A DNA stretch of 64,000 nt from contig CALRXU020000002.1 of assembly GCA_943372215.1 (NCBI GenBank), forward strand, positions 248,001 to 312,000, given 5' to 3'. Below, in pieces: positions 15,647-24,285 of the stretch. Numbering within the stretch: the stretch's first letter is position 1; each line of letters begins with the position of its first letter. The notes beneath the pieces are model-generated. The model did not search any database. It was not told the DNA's origin and saw only the letters and a list, made by a program, of their open reading frames with translations. This DNA is from UBA6183 sp943372215. GTDB lineage: Bacteria; Bacteroidota; Bacteroidia; UKL13-3. Both the position numbers and the translations under genes were made by a program.

Positions 15647-17827
15647 TTAAAGTTCAATTACGGCAGATGGCAACAATGTTTTTATGCGGAAAAGTTCTTC
15701 TTGGCTTATGGGGTTTCCCACCAGTTTAATGGCTTTTAAATTGGCGAGTTTGCCAATGGAATTGGGTAACTTGGTAATGTTATTGTTGGATAAATCAAGC
15801 ACTTCAAGTTTGGCCAACATGCCAACGTTTTTTGGCAATTCGCTCAGTTCATTATCAGCCAGTACTAGTGCTTTTAATTTGCGCCAAGCCCCAATGCCAA
15901 CGGGTAATGCCTTTAAGTTATTGTTTTTAATAAACAGGTACTCCAGTTTTCTGCATCCTGGCCTTGGTGGCAAATAACGAATTTGGTTGTCATTAAGGTT
16001 TAAGCTGGTTAAGAAAGTGAGGTTAAATAAATTGGTGGGCAAGGTGTCAATGTTATTGTTTGATAAATCAAGTTTGGCCAATAAGGGAATTTCTGCTATT
16101 TCAGGGGAAATCTTGCTTAACTGGTTGCAACAAGCACTAAGGCTTATCAAGTTTGATAAGTTTTTAATTTTATCTGGCAGTTCAGTAAGGTTGTTCTGGT
16201 TTAGGTTTAGTATTTTTAAGGCTTCAAGTTTTAATAAGGGCCTTGGCAGTTTGGTTAATGATTGATTGCTCAAATCAAGTTGATGCCCAAGTGGGCCTGC
16301 TTTTTTAATGGAGTCTAAATTGGTATAAACCTTTTTATTGATGTTGTCGGCAGCGATAACCGCATCAGGGCTGATCATCTCAAAGCATGGCAATGTGCTT
16401 ACAGGTATTTCATTGGATTGGAACTGGATTTTTTTGTTTTTCACTTTAACGTCTTTCATATCATCCATATCCATTTCCAAGGTATGTAATGAGCCATTTG
16501 TTTTTTGGGCTATTTCAACCAATTGGGGATTAATACCAACCATGGGATGATAGCCACAAGCAATTACATGTACAGGTTTTTTAATGGAATCCAGCAATTG
16601 CATGTCTCTTACGCAGGCGTAGTTATCAGCAATTAAAATCAAATCGTCATAATTGGGGAACTGGCGCATGCCTGCTAATAATGCCTCTATGTCGTTTTCT
16701 GGGCCGTCTCCTCCTGTACCTTTTATTGATACCAAATAATACAACTGGGCAATGCGTTCAATATTATTCACGGTAGAATGATATATCCCCCCGGTTTCGC
16801 CCATCTTCTTTTGTTTATTGGGTTTATTGTCGCCATCATTAAAAAGGGTGAGGTATTTTATTTTATCAGACTGCTGGTTATAGATATACCACGCCAATAC
16901 TTGCGAACCGTAGGAATACATGCTGCCTGTCCAGTCAGCCACTACAAGGCTGTTTTTCCAGTTATTTCTGTTTAATATTTTAATTACAGTATTGTCTTGT
17001 TTAAACACTTCGTATCGTTTTATCAAATAAAGAATCTGTTTCTCCTTATCAGTAAGTTCAGTGTTGGGTAGCGAGGGAATATTAGCAACAGAATCCGCTT
17101 TTAAATTGGTTTCAAGATAACCTATCATGGAGTCTATTTGTGCGGTATAAGGCTTGTCTTTTAAACTGGAAATGAATGAATCAGGAAAAAATGTACTTGT
17201 TGCGCCTTCTTTTACCAACTGTTCAGGGTTTGATGTATTGGCCGAAAATGGCTTGGTGTAAAGACTGTCTATGGTAAATACTTTTTCTGGGTGTTTGGTA
17301 CTTTCTAGCTCTTCGTATTTTATGACCACGCCATGAAATAGAGTAGCCACTTGCGAATCGTTGATGCAATTGGTTTGCAAAATCATTTCCCAAGTGATGT
17401 TTTTTTTATTTAAAGTTGGGTCAAGCTCAAATAAATTTTTGAGCCTGTTGCACAATAACGGATGAAACTTTGGGTAAACGCCATTAATTACGGGGTATTT
17501 AGAAAAAACCACAGCAATGCCAGTTACCTTAACTTCATCTTTAATGCTTAACCAATCCTCTATGTTTAGGTATTGCGAGCTTCTTAGGCCATTTTCAATA
17601 CAAACAGCATGCTCCAACGAGTCTGGGTTAAACTCTGGAATTTCTATTACTTTAAATACAGCACTAAATTCATCTCCTTTATTATCAGGATTGTATAAGC
17701 TGTTTCGGCTAAACTGTTGCTGAGCCAATAAAATATTGGGAAGCCAAACAAGCAGGCACAATTGCAATGCTTTTTTGCGAAAACCAATATAACTAAAAGG
17801 ACTCATGATGAATACCAATTTACGCAA
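15647..17827 (-). CDS. secreted VWA-like domain plus leucine-rich repeat protein
   Basis: The 726-residue protein has a signal peptide (KKALQLCLLVWLPNILLAQQ), an N-terminal region of about 280 residues without recognised domain, then a VWA-like segment beginning LVVADWTGSMYSYG (a DxTxS variant of the MIDAS motif) and including GTGGDGPENDIEALLAG. From about residue 520 it carries seven or more leucine-rich repeats of the type L..L..L.LS.NNIT.LP. The combination suggests a surface or periplasmic binding protein. The start could be either ATG at 17827 or 17806. The 119-base gap upstream shows no clear promoter. Confidence 0.85.
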   Translation of the reverse strand: MRKLVFIMSPFSYIGFRKKALQLCLLVWLPNILLAQQQFSRNSLYNPDNKGDEFSAVFKVIEIPEFNPDSLEHAVCIENGLRSSQYLNIEDWLSIKDEVKVTGIAVVFSKYPVINGVYPKFHPLLCNRLKNLFELDPTLNKKNITWEMILQTNCINDSQVATLFHGVVIKYEELESTKHPEKVFTIDSLYTKPFSANTSNPEQLVKEGATSTFFPDSFISSLKDKPYTAQIDSMIGYLETNLKADSVANIPSLPNTELTDKEKQILYLIKRYEVFKQDNTVIKILNRNNWKNSLVVADWTGSMYSYGSQVLAWYIYNQQSDKIKYLTLFNDGDNKPNKQKKMGETGGIYHSTVNNIERIAQLYYLVSIKGTGGDGPENDIEALLAGMRQFPNYDDLILIADNYACVRDMQLLDSIKKPVHVIACGYHPMVGINPQLVEIAQKTNGSLHTLEMDMDDMKDVKVKNKKIQFQSNEIPVSTLPCFEMISPDAVIAADNINKKVYTNLDSIKKAGPLGHQLDLSNQSLTKLPRPLLKLEALKILNLNQNNLTELPDKIKNLSNLISLSACCNQLSKISPEIAEIPLLAKLDLSNNNIDTLPTNLFNLTFLTSLNLNDNQIRYLPPRPGCRKLEYLFIKNNNLKALPVGIGAWRKLKALVLADNELSELPKNVGMLAKLEVLDLSNNNITKLPNSIGKLANLKAIKLVGNPISQEELFRIKTLLPSAVIEL

Positions 17828-17945
17828 TAAACGATTAATTGCGAAATTGATTGTACAGAGCGCACCAAATCTAGTTTACCTATCGGCAAAAGCTAACTAT
17901 GGCCGCTAAATCTGGTTTGGCATTTTAGGAAAATAAAAACAACAG

Positions 17946-18335
17946 TTACTTATTGGCAGCTTTGTTTACGGTTGTTTTAATAAGCTGATCAATATCCCAT
18001 TGCTCCGTTTTTAATAAAACTCCTTTTGGTGAATAAAACTTCCACGTGCCATTTTTTTGCCCATTTTTATAAAACCCACTGCACTCCAAATTTCCATTTT
18101 CATGGTATCGGGTATAAGGCCCATTTTTAATGTAAATGAGCGTATCAGTGGTATTTCCATGGTTATCGGTTTTTACCCTGATTTCTTGAATGTGGTGAAA
18201 AATTTCCTTTACTTTTTTCTTGGTGGTTACATCAAAATAATAATACGTTTTACCACTTACATCATCAATATCTTGGGCGTTGCTGTTTAAAATGCATAGT
18301 CCACTCACTAATAAACTCAATAGTATCTTCTTCAT
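17946..18335 (-). CDS. secreted MORN-repeat (YwqK-like) protein
   Basis: This 129-residue protein has a signal peptide (MKKILLSLLVSGLCILNSNAQ) followed by MORN-type repeats: NGPYTRYHENGNLECSGFYKNGQKNGTWKFYSPKGVLLK. Such repeats resemble the YwqK/toxin-antitoxin MORN family in Bacteroidota, usually of unknown function at the cell surface. It follows the sigma-54 activator by 33 bases and may be co-transcribed with it. No enzymatic motif is visible. Confidence 0.85.
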   Translation of the reverse strand: MKKILLSLLVSGLCILNSNAQDIDDVSGKTYYYFDVTTKKKVKEIFHHIQEIRVKTDNHGNTTDTLIYIKNGPYTRYHENGNLECSGFYKNGQKNGTWKFYSPKGVLLKTEQWDIDQLIKTTVNKAANK

Positions 18336-18368
18336 AGCTTGTTATGTATATTAATTAAGGTTAAGAGA

Positions 18369-19619
18369 TTATTCCAAATCGTACTGTTTAATTTTACGGT
18401 ATAAGGTACGCTCGCTAATACCCAATTCTTGTGCCGCTTTTTTTCTACGCCCATTGTATTTGTTTAACGCCTTCTTTATCAGTTCTATTTCTTTGTCTTC
18501 AATGGATAAAGATTCAGGAACAGGCATGGCATCATTGATTTCAATAATTTGGTTCACTCCATTGTTGGGGTGCATGTTTGGTGCAGGTGGGGTTGGATGA
18601 TAAAAGTTCTGGTTGTTGTTTACCAATGGTGCCAGCTGTTCATTCATCATGCCCATGTTATTAACCGCTGCCCTGTTTCCCATTGTATCATTTGGCGTTC
18701 CACCTTGTATCATGCCAAAAACAATGCTTTTTAAATCGTTCATGTCTTTGCGCATGTCATAAAGCACCTTGTAAAAAATATCACGTTCGCTCATGCTATT
18801 GTCCACCTGTGTTCCCATTAGCATAGGTAGGCTTTGGCGTTCGGCAGGCAGCACGCGTTGCAATTCAGATGCGTTTACAACCTTATCTTCATCAAGCACA
18901 CTCAATTGTTCAGCAATGTTTTTAAGTTGCCTAATATTGCCCGGCCAGCTATAATTCACCACCATTTGTGCCGCATCTGGCTCAAGCACCACTGTTTTTG
19001 AACGGTATTTTTCAGAGAAATCAGCAGCAAATTTTCTAAACAACAAATGAACGTCTTCTTTGCGTTCACGCAAAGGTGGTACTTTAATGGGTACAGTACT
19101 TAGCCTATAGTATAAGTCTTCCCTAAACTTCCCTCTTGAGGCCAATTCAAGCAAATCTTTGTTGGTTGCTGCCACCACACGCACATCTGTTTTTTGTGTT
19201 TTTGATGAACCCACTTTAATAAATTCGCCACTTTCCAATACCCTTAACAAACGAGCCTGCGTTTCCAACGGAAGTTCGCCTACTTCATCCAAAAATATGG
19301 TGCCACCACTTACGGTTTCAAAATAGCCTTTGCGCGTATCATGTGCTCCAGTAAACGAACCCTTCTCATGCCCGAATAATTCAGAGTCAATGGTGCCTTC
19401 TGGAATAGCTCCACAGTTTACAGCTATAAAATTTCCATGCTTGCGGTTACTTAACGCATGAATAATCTTACTAAAGGCTTCTTTGCCCACACCACTTTCC
19501 CCATTAATGAGTACTGAAATATCTGTTGGTGCCACTTTTACCGCTGTTTCCAAGGCGATATTCAGCAGGGGAGAGTTGCCTATGATTTCAAATCGTTGTT
19601 TTATTTCTTGTATATTCAT
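18369..19619 (-). CDS. sigma-54-dependent transcriptional activator without sensor domain
   Basis: It is an AAA+ activator of sigma-54 RNA polymerase. The 416-residue protein starts almost directly with the AAA+ domain: Walker A GESGVGKE (about 40-47), the sigma-54 contact loop GSFTGA, Walker B GGTIFLDEVGEL, and the second-region motif YSWPGNIRQLKN. A Met/Asn/Pro-rich linker (about 265-350) leads to a Fis-type helix-turn-helix at the end (RKKAAQELGISERTLYRKIKQYDLE). No receiver, GAF or PAS domain precedes it, so control must come from abundance or a partner. It follows the MtfA-like gene by 9 bases. Confidence 0.95.
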   Translation of the reverse strand: MNIQEIKQRFEIIGNSPLLNIALETAVKVAPTDISVLINGESGVGKEAFSKIIHALSNRKHGNFIAVNCGAIPEGTIDSELFGHEKGSFTGAHDTRKGYFETVSGGTIFLDEVGELPLETQARLLRVLESGEFIKVGSSKTQKTDVRVVAATNKDLLELASRGKFREDLYYRLSTVPIKVPPLRERKEDVHLLFRKFAADFSEKYRSKTVVLEPDAAQMVVNYSWPGNIRQLKNIAEQLSVLDEDKVVNASELQRVLPAERQSLPMLMGTQVDNSMSERDIFYKVLYDMRKDMNDLKSIVFGMIQGGTPNDTMGNRAAVNNMGMMNEQLAPLVNNNQNFYHPTPPAPNMHPNNGVNQIIEINDAMPVPESLSIEDKEIELIKKALNKYNGRRKKAAQELGISERTLYRKIKQYDLE

Positions 19620-19628
19620 TGTAGTAAA

Positions 19629-21071
19629 TTAGTAGTAGTAATCAGGGTTATAAATCACCTGTTTGTTTTCAATATAGTTAAAGCCAAATAATCCGCGTCT
19701 GTAGGTAAATGCTATTTTGCCTTTCTCAATGTCAGTGGTATGATCAACATACTCCGCTTTTATTCTGCGTGCATAAGGATAATTCATTAAGAAACTATCT
19801 GCAAAAGTAAACTCGTAATCGCTAATGCGGGCTGCTCCTCTGCCACTATAGGTTATGGCAACCACATTCATAATTTGATGCTCTTCTACTTGTGAAGCTT
19901 GTATTGGTATAATATCATTAATCAGCATTAAAATGATAATGGCAATTGGGCTTCCTCCAAATAAATTGAAGCTAAACGCCTTAAAAGCATTGCTAAAAAG
20001 TTTATGCCTGTTATTGTAGTAATTTGCAATTGGTATCGTAACAATAGATAGCGCAATAATGGCGATCATAATTTCCAGTAGGTTGATGAAATGGTTAGGC
20101 AGCATGTAATAATAAATAACCAGTGGACTTACACACAAGTTAATGATAAAAACATTGTAGCTCCAATGCCAAATGTTATGATGAAATGTGGGAATAACAC
20201 TATCGGGTAATTCATGCTTTAAGGTATGCGCTTTAAACCAGCTTTTGGTGTAGGTATAATTCTCGGTAATGTTCAACGGATTCTGATGGAGCAATACACA
20301 AAGGTGTGCGTAAATGTCAGGAAAATGGCGTTTGAATTCAAAAGATTTTTCAAAAAATAACACCACTGTATTGGCCAGTAAAAAGTTATTGTCATCAGGT
20401 TCTGTTCCTATAAATTCATAAAAAGGTTGTAGTGTTTCAGTGCTCTGTTTTTTTACTAAATCGTGCCAAATATCAAGGTAGCTGGCAAAGTGCAAATCAA
20501 ACATTTCACCGTTTCTTACTGTTCTTTCCAATGCATACGATAATTCTTTTACACCAAGGTTATTTCCATCTTGTTCATGAAGTATTCCTTTTTCAAAGTG
20601 AATCCACGATAGCGAAATGATATTCCTTTTGTAAGTAGCTGCAATAACTGGATCATTGTAATTGCGAATATGAAAGCTCGATGGATATACATGAATCATT
20701 TTGTATCCCGGTAAGCCAATCCTTTTTAAACCAAATGTAATTTGAACAAGTGTGGCTGCTAATAACACCCGCATGTCGTTATTTACTTCTAAATCATCTT
20801 TGCCTACAATTTCAATTTCGTGGAGTATTTGAGCAATTCTTTTTAAAAAGGTTTGTTTGCCGTTTTCGTCAAGGTTTTTAAAGTAGGGGAAATATTGATT
20901 TAGAAATGGCTCGTAAGTTCTTTTAAATGCTTTTGGGGCCAGTAAAACCAACGTTTTATTGGAGTGTGCAAAATTGTATTTTAGCGCAACCTTAGTATAT
21001 TGCCAGGTGTAAAACACCGCAATTGCAACAATGATAATAGCTGGAATATATAATACAAAATGTCTCATCAA
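19629..21071 (-). CDS. MtfA-like membrane protein lacking the HEXXH zinc site
   Basis: The 480-residue protein has an N-terminal membrane helix (about 5-23), then a region matching MtfA zinc peptidases in order: FPYFKNLDENGKQTFLKRI, NNDMRVLLAATLVQITFGL, IHVYPSSFHI and ISLSWIHFEKG. Where MtfA has the zinc-binding HEFAH, this protein has K175-E-L-S-Y179, so both His ligands are missing. A C-terminal part with two to three membrane helices (about 300-400) and a beta-rich tail is extra compared with E. coli MtfA. It is probably a pseudo-protease with a binding or scaffolding role. It lies 9 bases upstream of the sigma-54 activator. Confidence 0.8.
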   Translation of the reverse strand: MMRHFVLYIPAIIIVAIAVFYTWQYTKVALKYNFAHSNKTLVLLAPKAFKRTYEPFLNQYFPYFKNLDENGKQTFLKRIAQILHEIEIVGKDDLEVNNDMRVLLAATLVQITFGLKRIGLPGYKMIHVYPSSFHIRNYNDPVIAATYKRNIISLSWIHFEKGILHEQDGNNLGVKELSYALERTVRNGEMFDLHFASYLDIWHDLVKKQSTETLQPFYEFIGTEPDDNNFLLANTVVLFFEKSFEFKRHFPDIYAHLCVLLHQNPLNITENYTYTKSWFKAHTLKHELPDSVIPTFHHNIWHWSYNVFIINLCVSPLVIYYYMLPNHFINLLEIMIAIIALSIVTIPIANYYNNRHKLFSNAFKAFSFNLFGGSPIAIIILMLINDIIPIQASQVEEHQIMNVVAITYSGRGAARISDYEFTFADSFLMNYPYARRIKAEYVDHTTDIEKGKIAFTYRRGLFGFNYIENKQVIYNPDYYY

Positions 21072-21251
21072 TACTTAGCGATGTATTATCCTTTCAGTTA
21101 TTTTACTTCTGCCATGCTCTCTATGAACATATGTTAAAACATTAATAGTAGTAAGTTTTACGACCCTATTAAAAGTAATAGTTAACAAATTAAAGTAGCT
21201 TATCATATTAAATTGATTTTTGAGGTTGTGAGTATTCATTAGGGTAATTTT

Positions 21252-21280
21252 GAATTTCCGAGACACTGTCTCGGAAATTC
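21252..21280. repeat. 29-bp palindrome directly after the DUF1016 gene (copy 1)
   Basis: A perfect inverted repeat with 14-bp arms around one central base, with core TTCCGAGACACTGTCTCGGA. It lies 3 bases past the DUF1016 stop codon and could act as its transcript end, but it has only a weak T run after it on the minus strand. A 27-bp identical copy lies inside the gene at 21988-22014. Confidence 0.9.
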
Positions 21281-21283
21281 ATT

Positions 21284-22300
21284 TTATGAATTTAATAACT
21301 TCTTTAATTCGGCTTTTTTAGGCAAAATCAACTGGTATTTACTTGCAAAAATTTGTTTGTTTTCTTGGGGTAATGTGTATTCTACAAGAACATCGCTTTT
21401 GTCCTTACATAATATAATACCAATCGTTTTGTTTTCTTCCTTCATCTTCACTGTTCTGTCGTAGTAGTTCACGTACATCTGCATCTGACCAATGTCCTTA
21501 TGTTCTAAGTCTCCTATCTTTAAATCAATAAGTACAAACGATTTGAGCAGTCTATTATAAAACGCTAAATCAATATGAAAATGTTTACCATCAAATGTGA
21601 TGCGTTGTTGGCGTGCAACAAATGTAAATCCTTTTCCAAGTTCGAGTAAAAAATCCTGAAGTTTACTGATAATGGCAGTTTCTAAATCGTTTTCGCTAAA
21701 TGAATGTGCGGGTTTTAATCCTAAAAACTCAAGTACTAAAGGTTCTTTAATGACATCATCTGCATGTGCAATAATTTGTCCTTTTGTGGCAAGTTGTTTT
21801 ACTTTCTTTTTGTTCTTACTTAACACCAGTCTTTCATACAATGCTGCGTCATACTGTCTTTGCAATTCTCTTACCGACCATTGCTGTTGAGTAGATTCTA
21901 TTTCATAAAAATTGCGCTCGTCAGGGTTGTCAATGCGCAATAACCTTACATAGTGACTCCAACTTAATGTAAATACTGGTTTAATAGATTTCCGAGACAC
22001 TGTCTCGGAAATTCGAAATTGATATGAAACGTAGAATTTACGCATGCTTTCAAGGTTGTCTACAGAAAATCCTTTTCCAAATTTTCGAGATAATTTACTC
22101 GATAACTTTTGTATGGTTTCCTTTGAATATGATGCCCGTAAATTCCCTTTTTGTAAATGCTCAACAATCATTTTACCAATTAAAAAATAGGTATGCACCA
22201 TGGCGTAATTAACCGATTGAGCAACCTCCATTTTAGCACTTTCTATTAAGTTGCTAATGGTATTGTATAGTACGTCTTTTTTTAATGTAACTGCTGGCAT
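21284..22300 (-). CDS. PDDEXK nuclease family protein, DUF1016/YhcG
   Basis: The 338-residue protein has the DUF1016 N-terminal helical domain (IGKMIVEHLQKGNLRASYSKETIQKLSSKL), the middle LSWSHYVRLLRIDNPDERNFYEIE...WSVRELQRQYDAALYERL, and the C-terminal nuclease fold with HIDLAFYNRLLKSFVLIDLKIGDLEHKDIGQMQMYVNYYD, where Asp in HIDLAFY and D-L-K form the catalytic site. Such proteins often travel with restriction or mobile loci; their role is unsettled. A palindrome (21988-22014) sits in frame near residues 96-104, encoding ISETVSRKS, and recurs just after the stop. It separates miaB from the MtfA-like gene and may be an insertion there. Confidence 0.93.
   Translation of the reverse strand: MPAVTLKKDVLYNTISNLIESAKMEVAQSVNYAMVHTYFLIGKMIVEHLQKGNLRASYSKETIQKLSSKLSRKFGKGFSVDNLESMRKFYVSYQFRISETVSRKSIKPVFTLSWSHYVRLLRIDNPDERNFYEIESTQQQWSVRELQRQYDAALYERLVLSKNKKKVKQLATKGQIIAHADDVIKEPLVLEFLGLKPAHSFSENDLETAIISKLQDFLLELGKGFTFVARQQRITFDGKHFHIDLAFYNRLLKSFVLIDLKIGDLEHKDIGQMQMYVNYYDRTVKMKEENKTIGIILCKDKSDVLVEYTLPQENKQIFASKYQLILPKKAELKKLLNS
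21988..22014. repeat. 27-bp palindrome inside the DUF1016 gene (copy 2)
   Basis: This is an exact copy of the palindrome at 21254-21280. Sequence identity stops at the ends of the palindrome. On the coding (minus) strand it reads through in frame as ISETVSRK, between the N-terminal domain and the LSWSHY motif, a place where family members vary in length. Confidence 0.9.
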
Positions 22301-22313
22301 ATCTAATTAGTTT

Positions 22314-23687
22314 TCACTCTTTAACTACTTTGCCAAACAAACTCGTCATGGTGCAGCGTTCAATCAGTACATTTACGTAATCGCCTTTTCCATAGCCTTC
22401 ACCCGCAGGGAAAACCACCAACTGGTTTTGGTCATTGCGCCCCTTTAAATCAGCCTCTGATTTCTTTGAAAATCCTTCAATCAGCACCTTATAGGTTTGG
22501 CCGATATATTGCTGCTTTTTCTCAAGCCCAATTTTGTTTTGAAGTGCAATCAATTCAGCCAGCCTGCGGCCTTTTACATCCTCTGTTATATCATCTGCGT
22601 ATTTACGCGCAGCAAGAGTTCCGGGACGTTCGCTATAGGCATACATAAAAGCAAATTCAAATTGTGCTAAACGGAACATATTCATGGTATCCTGAAACTC
22701 TTCTTCGGTTTCACTACAAAAACCCACAATGGCATCTGTACTAATCCCAACATGGGGCAATATTTCCCTAATACGGTTCAGGCGTTTTATAAACCATTCT
22801 CTATCGTAGGTACGATTCATTAACTTTAACACACGCGAATTTCCGCTTTGCAGTGGGTAATGAATATACTTGCAAATATTGTCGTACTTCTTCATGGTAA
22901 AAAGCACTTCATCCGTAATGTCCTTAGGGTGTGATGAAGAAAAACGAATGCGCAATTCAGGAGAAATTAGCGCAACTTTTTCAAGCAACTGTGCAAAATT
23001 ACAAAGAGTATCTTCCGCTTCATTTTGCCATTTGTAAGAATCTACATTTTGGCCGAGAAGAGTAACCTCTTTGTATCCTTGGTTATACAATTCAGTAGCT
23101 TCCCTGACAATACTTTCAGGCTCACGGCTGCGTTCACGGCCTCTTGTAAAAGGAACCACACAAAACGAACACATGTTATCACAGCCACGCATAATGCTAA
23201 CAAATGCATTAACACCATTGCTACTTAAACGCACAGGGGTAATTTCAGCATAAGTTTCCTCACGGCTTAATAACACATTAACCGCTTTTTGTCCTTCTTC
23301 TACTTGTTGTATTAACTTGGGAATATCACGGTAGGCATCAGGGCCAACAACAATATCAACCAATTGCTCCTGTTCCAGCAATTTAGTTTTTAGTCGCTCA
23401 GCCATGCAGCCCATTACGCCAACTATCATCCCTGGGTTTTTACGCTTGTTGCCCTTCATTTCTTTCAGGCGGCCCCAAATTTTGGCTTCCGCATTATCCC
23501 TAATGGCACAAGTATTTAAAAAAACAACATCAGCTTTTAAGGGGTCGTCAGTTGTTTTAAACCCTTCTGCTTGCATAATGCTGGCCATTACCTCGCTATC
23601 GGCAAGGTTCATGGCACATCCGTAAGTTTCTATGTATAAATTTCTTGTGGCAGTTTCTACTGGTATATCGCCTACTAATCCTCTCAT
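22314..23687 (-). CDS. miaB: tRNA-2-methylthio-N6-dimethylallyladenosine synthase MiaB
   Basis: This is a radical SAM methylthiotransferase that modifies i6A37 of tRNA. The 457-residue protein has the N-terminal MTTase domain with its auxiliary-cluster Cys residues (YIETYGCAMNLADSE; FLNTCAIRDNAE; VGVMGCMAERL), the radical SAM motif CDNMCSFC (CxxxCxxC) followed by VPFTRGRERSREPE, and a C-terminal TRAM domain (YIGQTYKVLIEGFSKKSE). The start at 23687 (MRGLVGDIPVETATRNLYIET) gives normal length. A possible Bacteroidota -7 element TATATTTG on the minus strand lies at 23707-23714. Confidence 0.96.
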   Translation of the reverse strand: MRGLVGDIPVETATRNLYIETYGCAMNLADSEVMASIMQAEGFKTTDDPLKADVVFLNTCAIRDNAEAKIWGRLKEMKGNKRKNPGMIVGVMGCMAERLKTKLLEQEQLVDIVVGPDAYRDIPKLIQQVEEGQKAVNVLLSREETYAEITPVRLSSNGVNAFVSIMRGCDNMCSFCVVPFTRGRERSREPESIVREATELYNQGYKEVTLLGQNVDSYKWQNEAEDTLCNFAQLLEKVALISPELRIRFSSSHPKDITDEVLFTMKKYDNICKYIHYPLQSGNSRVLKLMNRTYDREWFIKRLNRIREILPHVGISTDAIVGFCSETEEEFQDTMNMFRLAQFEFAFMYAYSERPGTLAARKYADDITEDVKGRRLAELIALQNKIGLEKKQQYIGQTYKVLIEGFSKKSEADLKGRNDQNQLVVFPAGEGYGKGDYVNVLIERCTMTSLFGKVVKE

Positions 23688-23925
23688 ATATTGTTTTTTC
23701 GAGGTGCAAATATAAGACTTTTTCTGACAGAGTGGCAGAGTTGACCTCTGATTATTCTAGTTTTACCGACTTAAGCAATAGTTTGATTTTATGAATAATT
23801 GCTAGTAAACCCTAAATACCCATTAAAGTTACGTGAGTGAAATCGCGACCAAAAATATTTATTTGCAATATTTATAACAGTGTTTTATAATTACGTTTTC
23901 TTTATAAACCACATTAATTTGTTAA

Positions 23926-24282
23926 GTGTTGAAGTATAAACCAGGTAAACATGTTATTGCAGAGTTTAAAACAATTGATAACAAACTACTGCTAAAAAGC
24001 CATTCATTTAAGATGTTGATTGATTCATTGGTTAGCTCTCTTGATTTATCAAAGGTTGGAGAGGTTTATCATGATTTTGAGGGTGGTGGTTATACTGCTG
24101 TAGTGTGTTTAACAGAATCTCATTTAAGTGTACATACTTGGCCTGAGTTTGAAATGATTACGTTTGACGTTTTTTTGTCTAATTACCTAAGGGAAAATGA
24201 TGATAAGGTTGAGCAGATTTTTAATAGTGTGCATGCTTATTTCAACCCAATTGAAGTTAAAAGAACAACACTAAACAGATAA
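23926..24282 (+). CDS. SpeD-like pyruvoyl-dependent decarboxylase with Cys-to-Ser change
   Basis: Bacterial S-adenosylmethionine decarboxylases (SpeD/SpeH) self-cleave at a Glu-Ser bond to make a pyruvoyl group and supply aminopropyl donors for spermidine. This 118-residue protein has the signature TESHLSVHTWPE: cleavage would be at Glu64-Ser65, and His70 is kept. The catalytic Cys of the family, 20 residues after the pyruvoyl Ser, is Ser85 here (DVFLSN instead of DVFTCG). The enzyme may therefore be altered in activity or substrate. The start is GTG at 23926, or TTG three bases later. It opens a nine-gene packed cluster, with 3 bases to the next gene. Confidence 0.88.
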   Translation: MLKYKPGKHVIAEFKTIDNKLLLKSHSFKMLIDSLVSSLDLSKVGEVYHDFEGGGYTAVVCLTESHLSVHTWPEFEMITFDVFLSNYLRENDDKVEQIFNSVHAYFNPIEVKRTTLNR

Positions 24283-24285
24283 CGT

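Noticed and set aside
21075..21266. Minus-strand ORF of 63 codons between the MtfA-like and DUF1016 genes
   Set aside because: It starts inside the palindrome repeat, has no family pattern or start signal, and its composition is that of an AT-rich gap.
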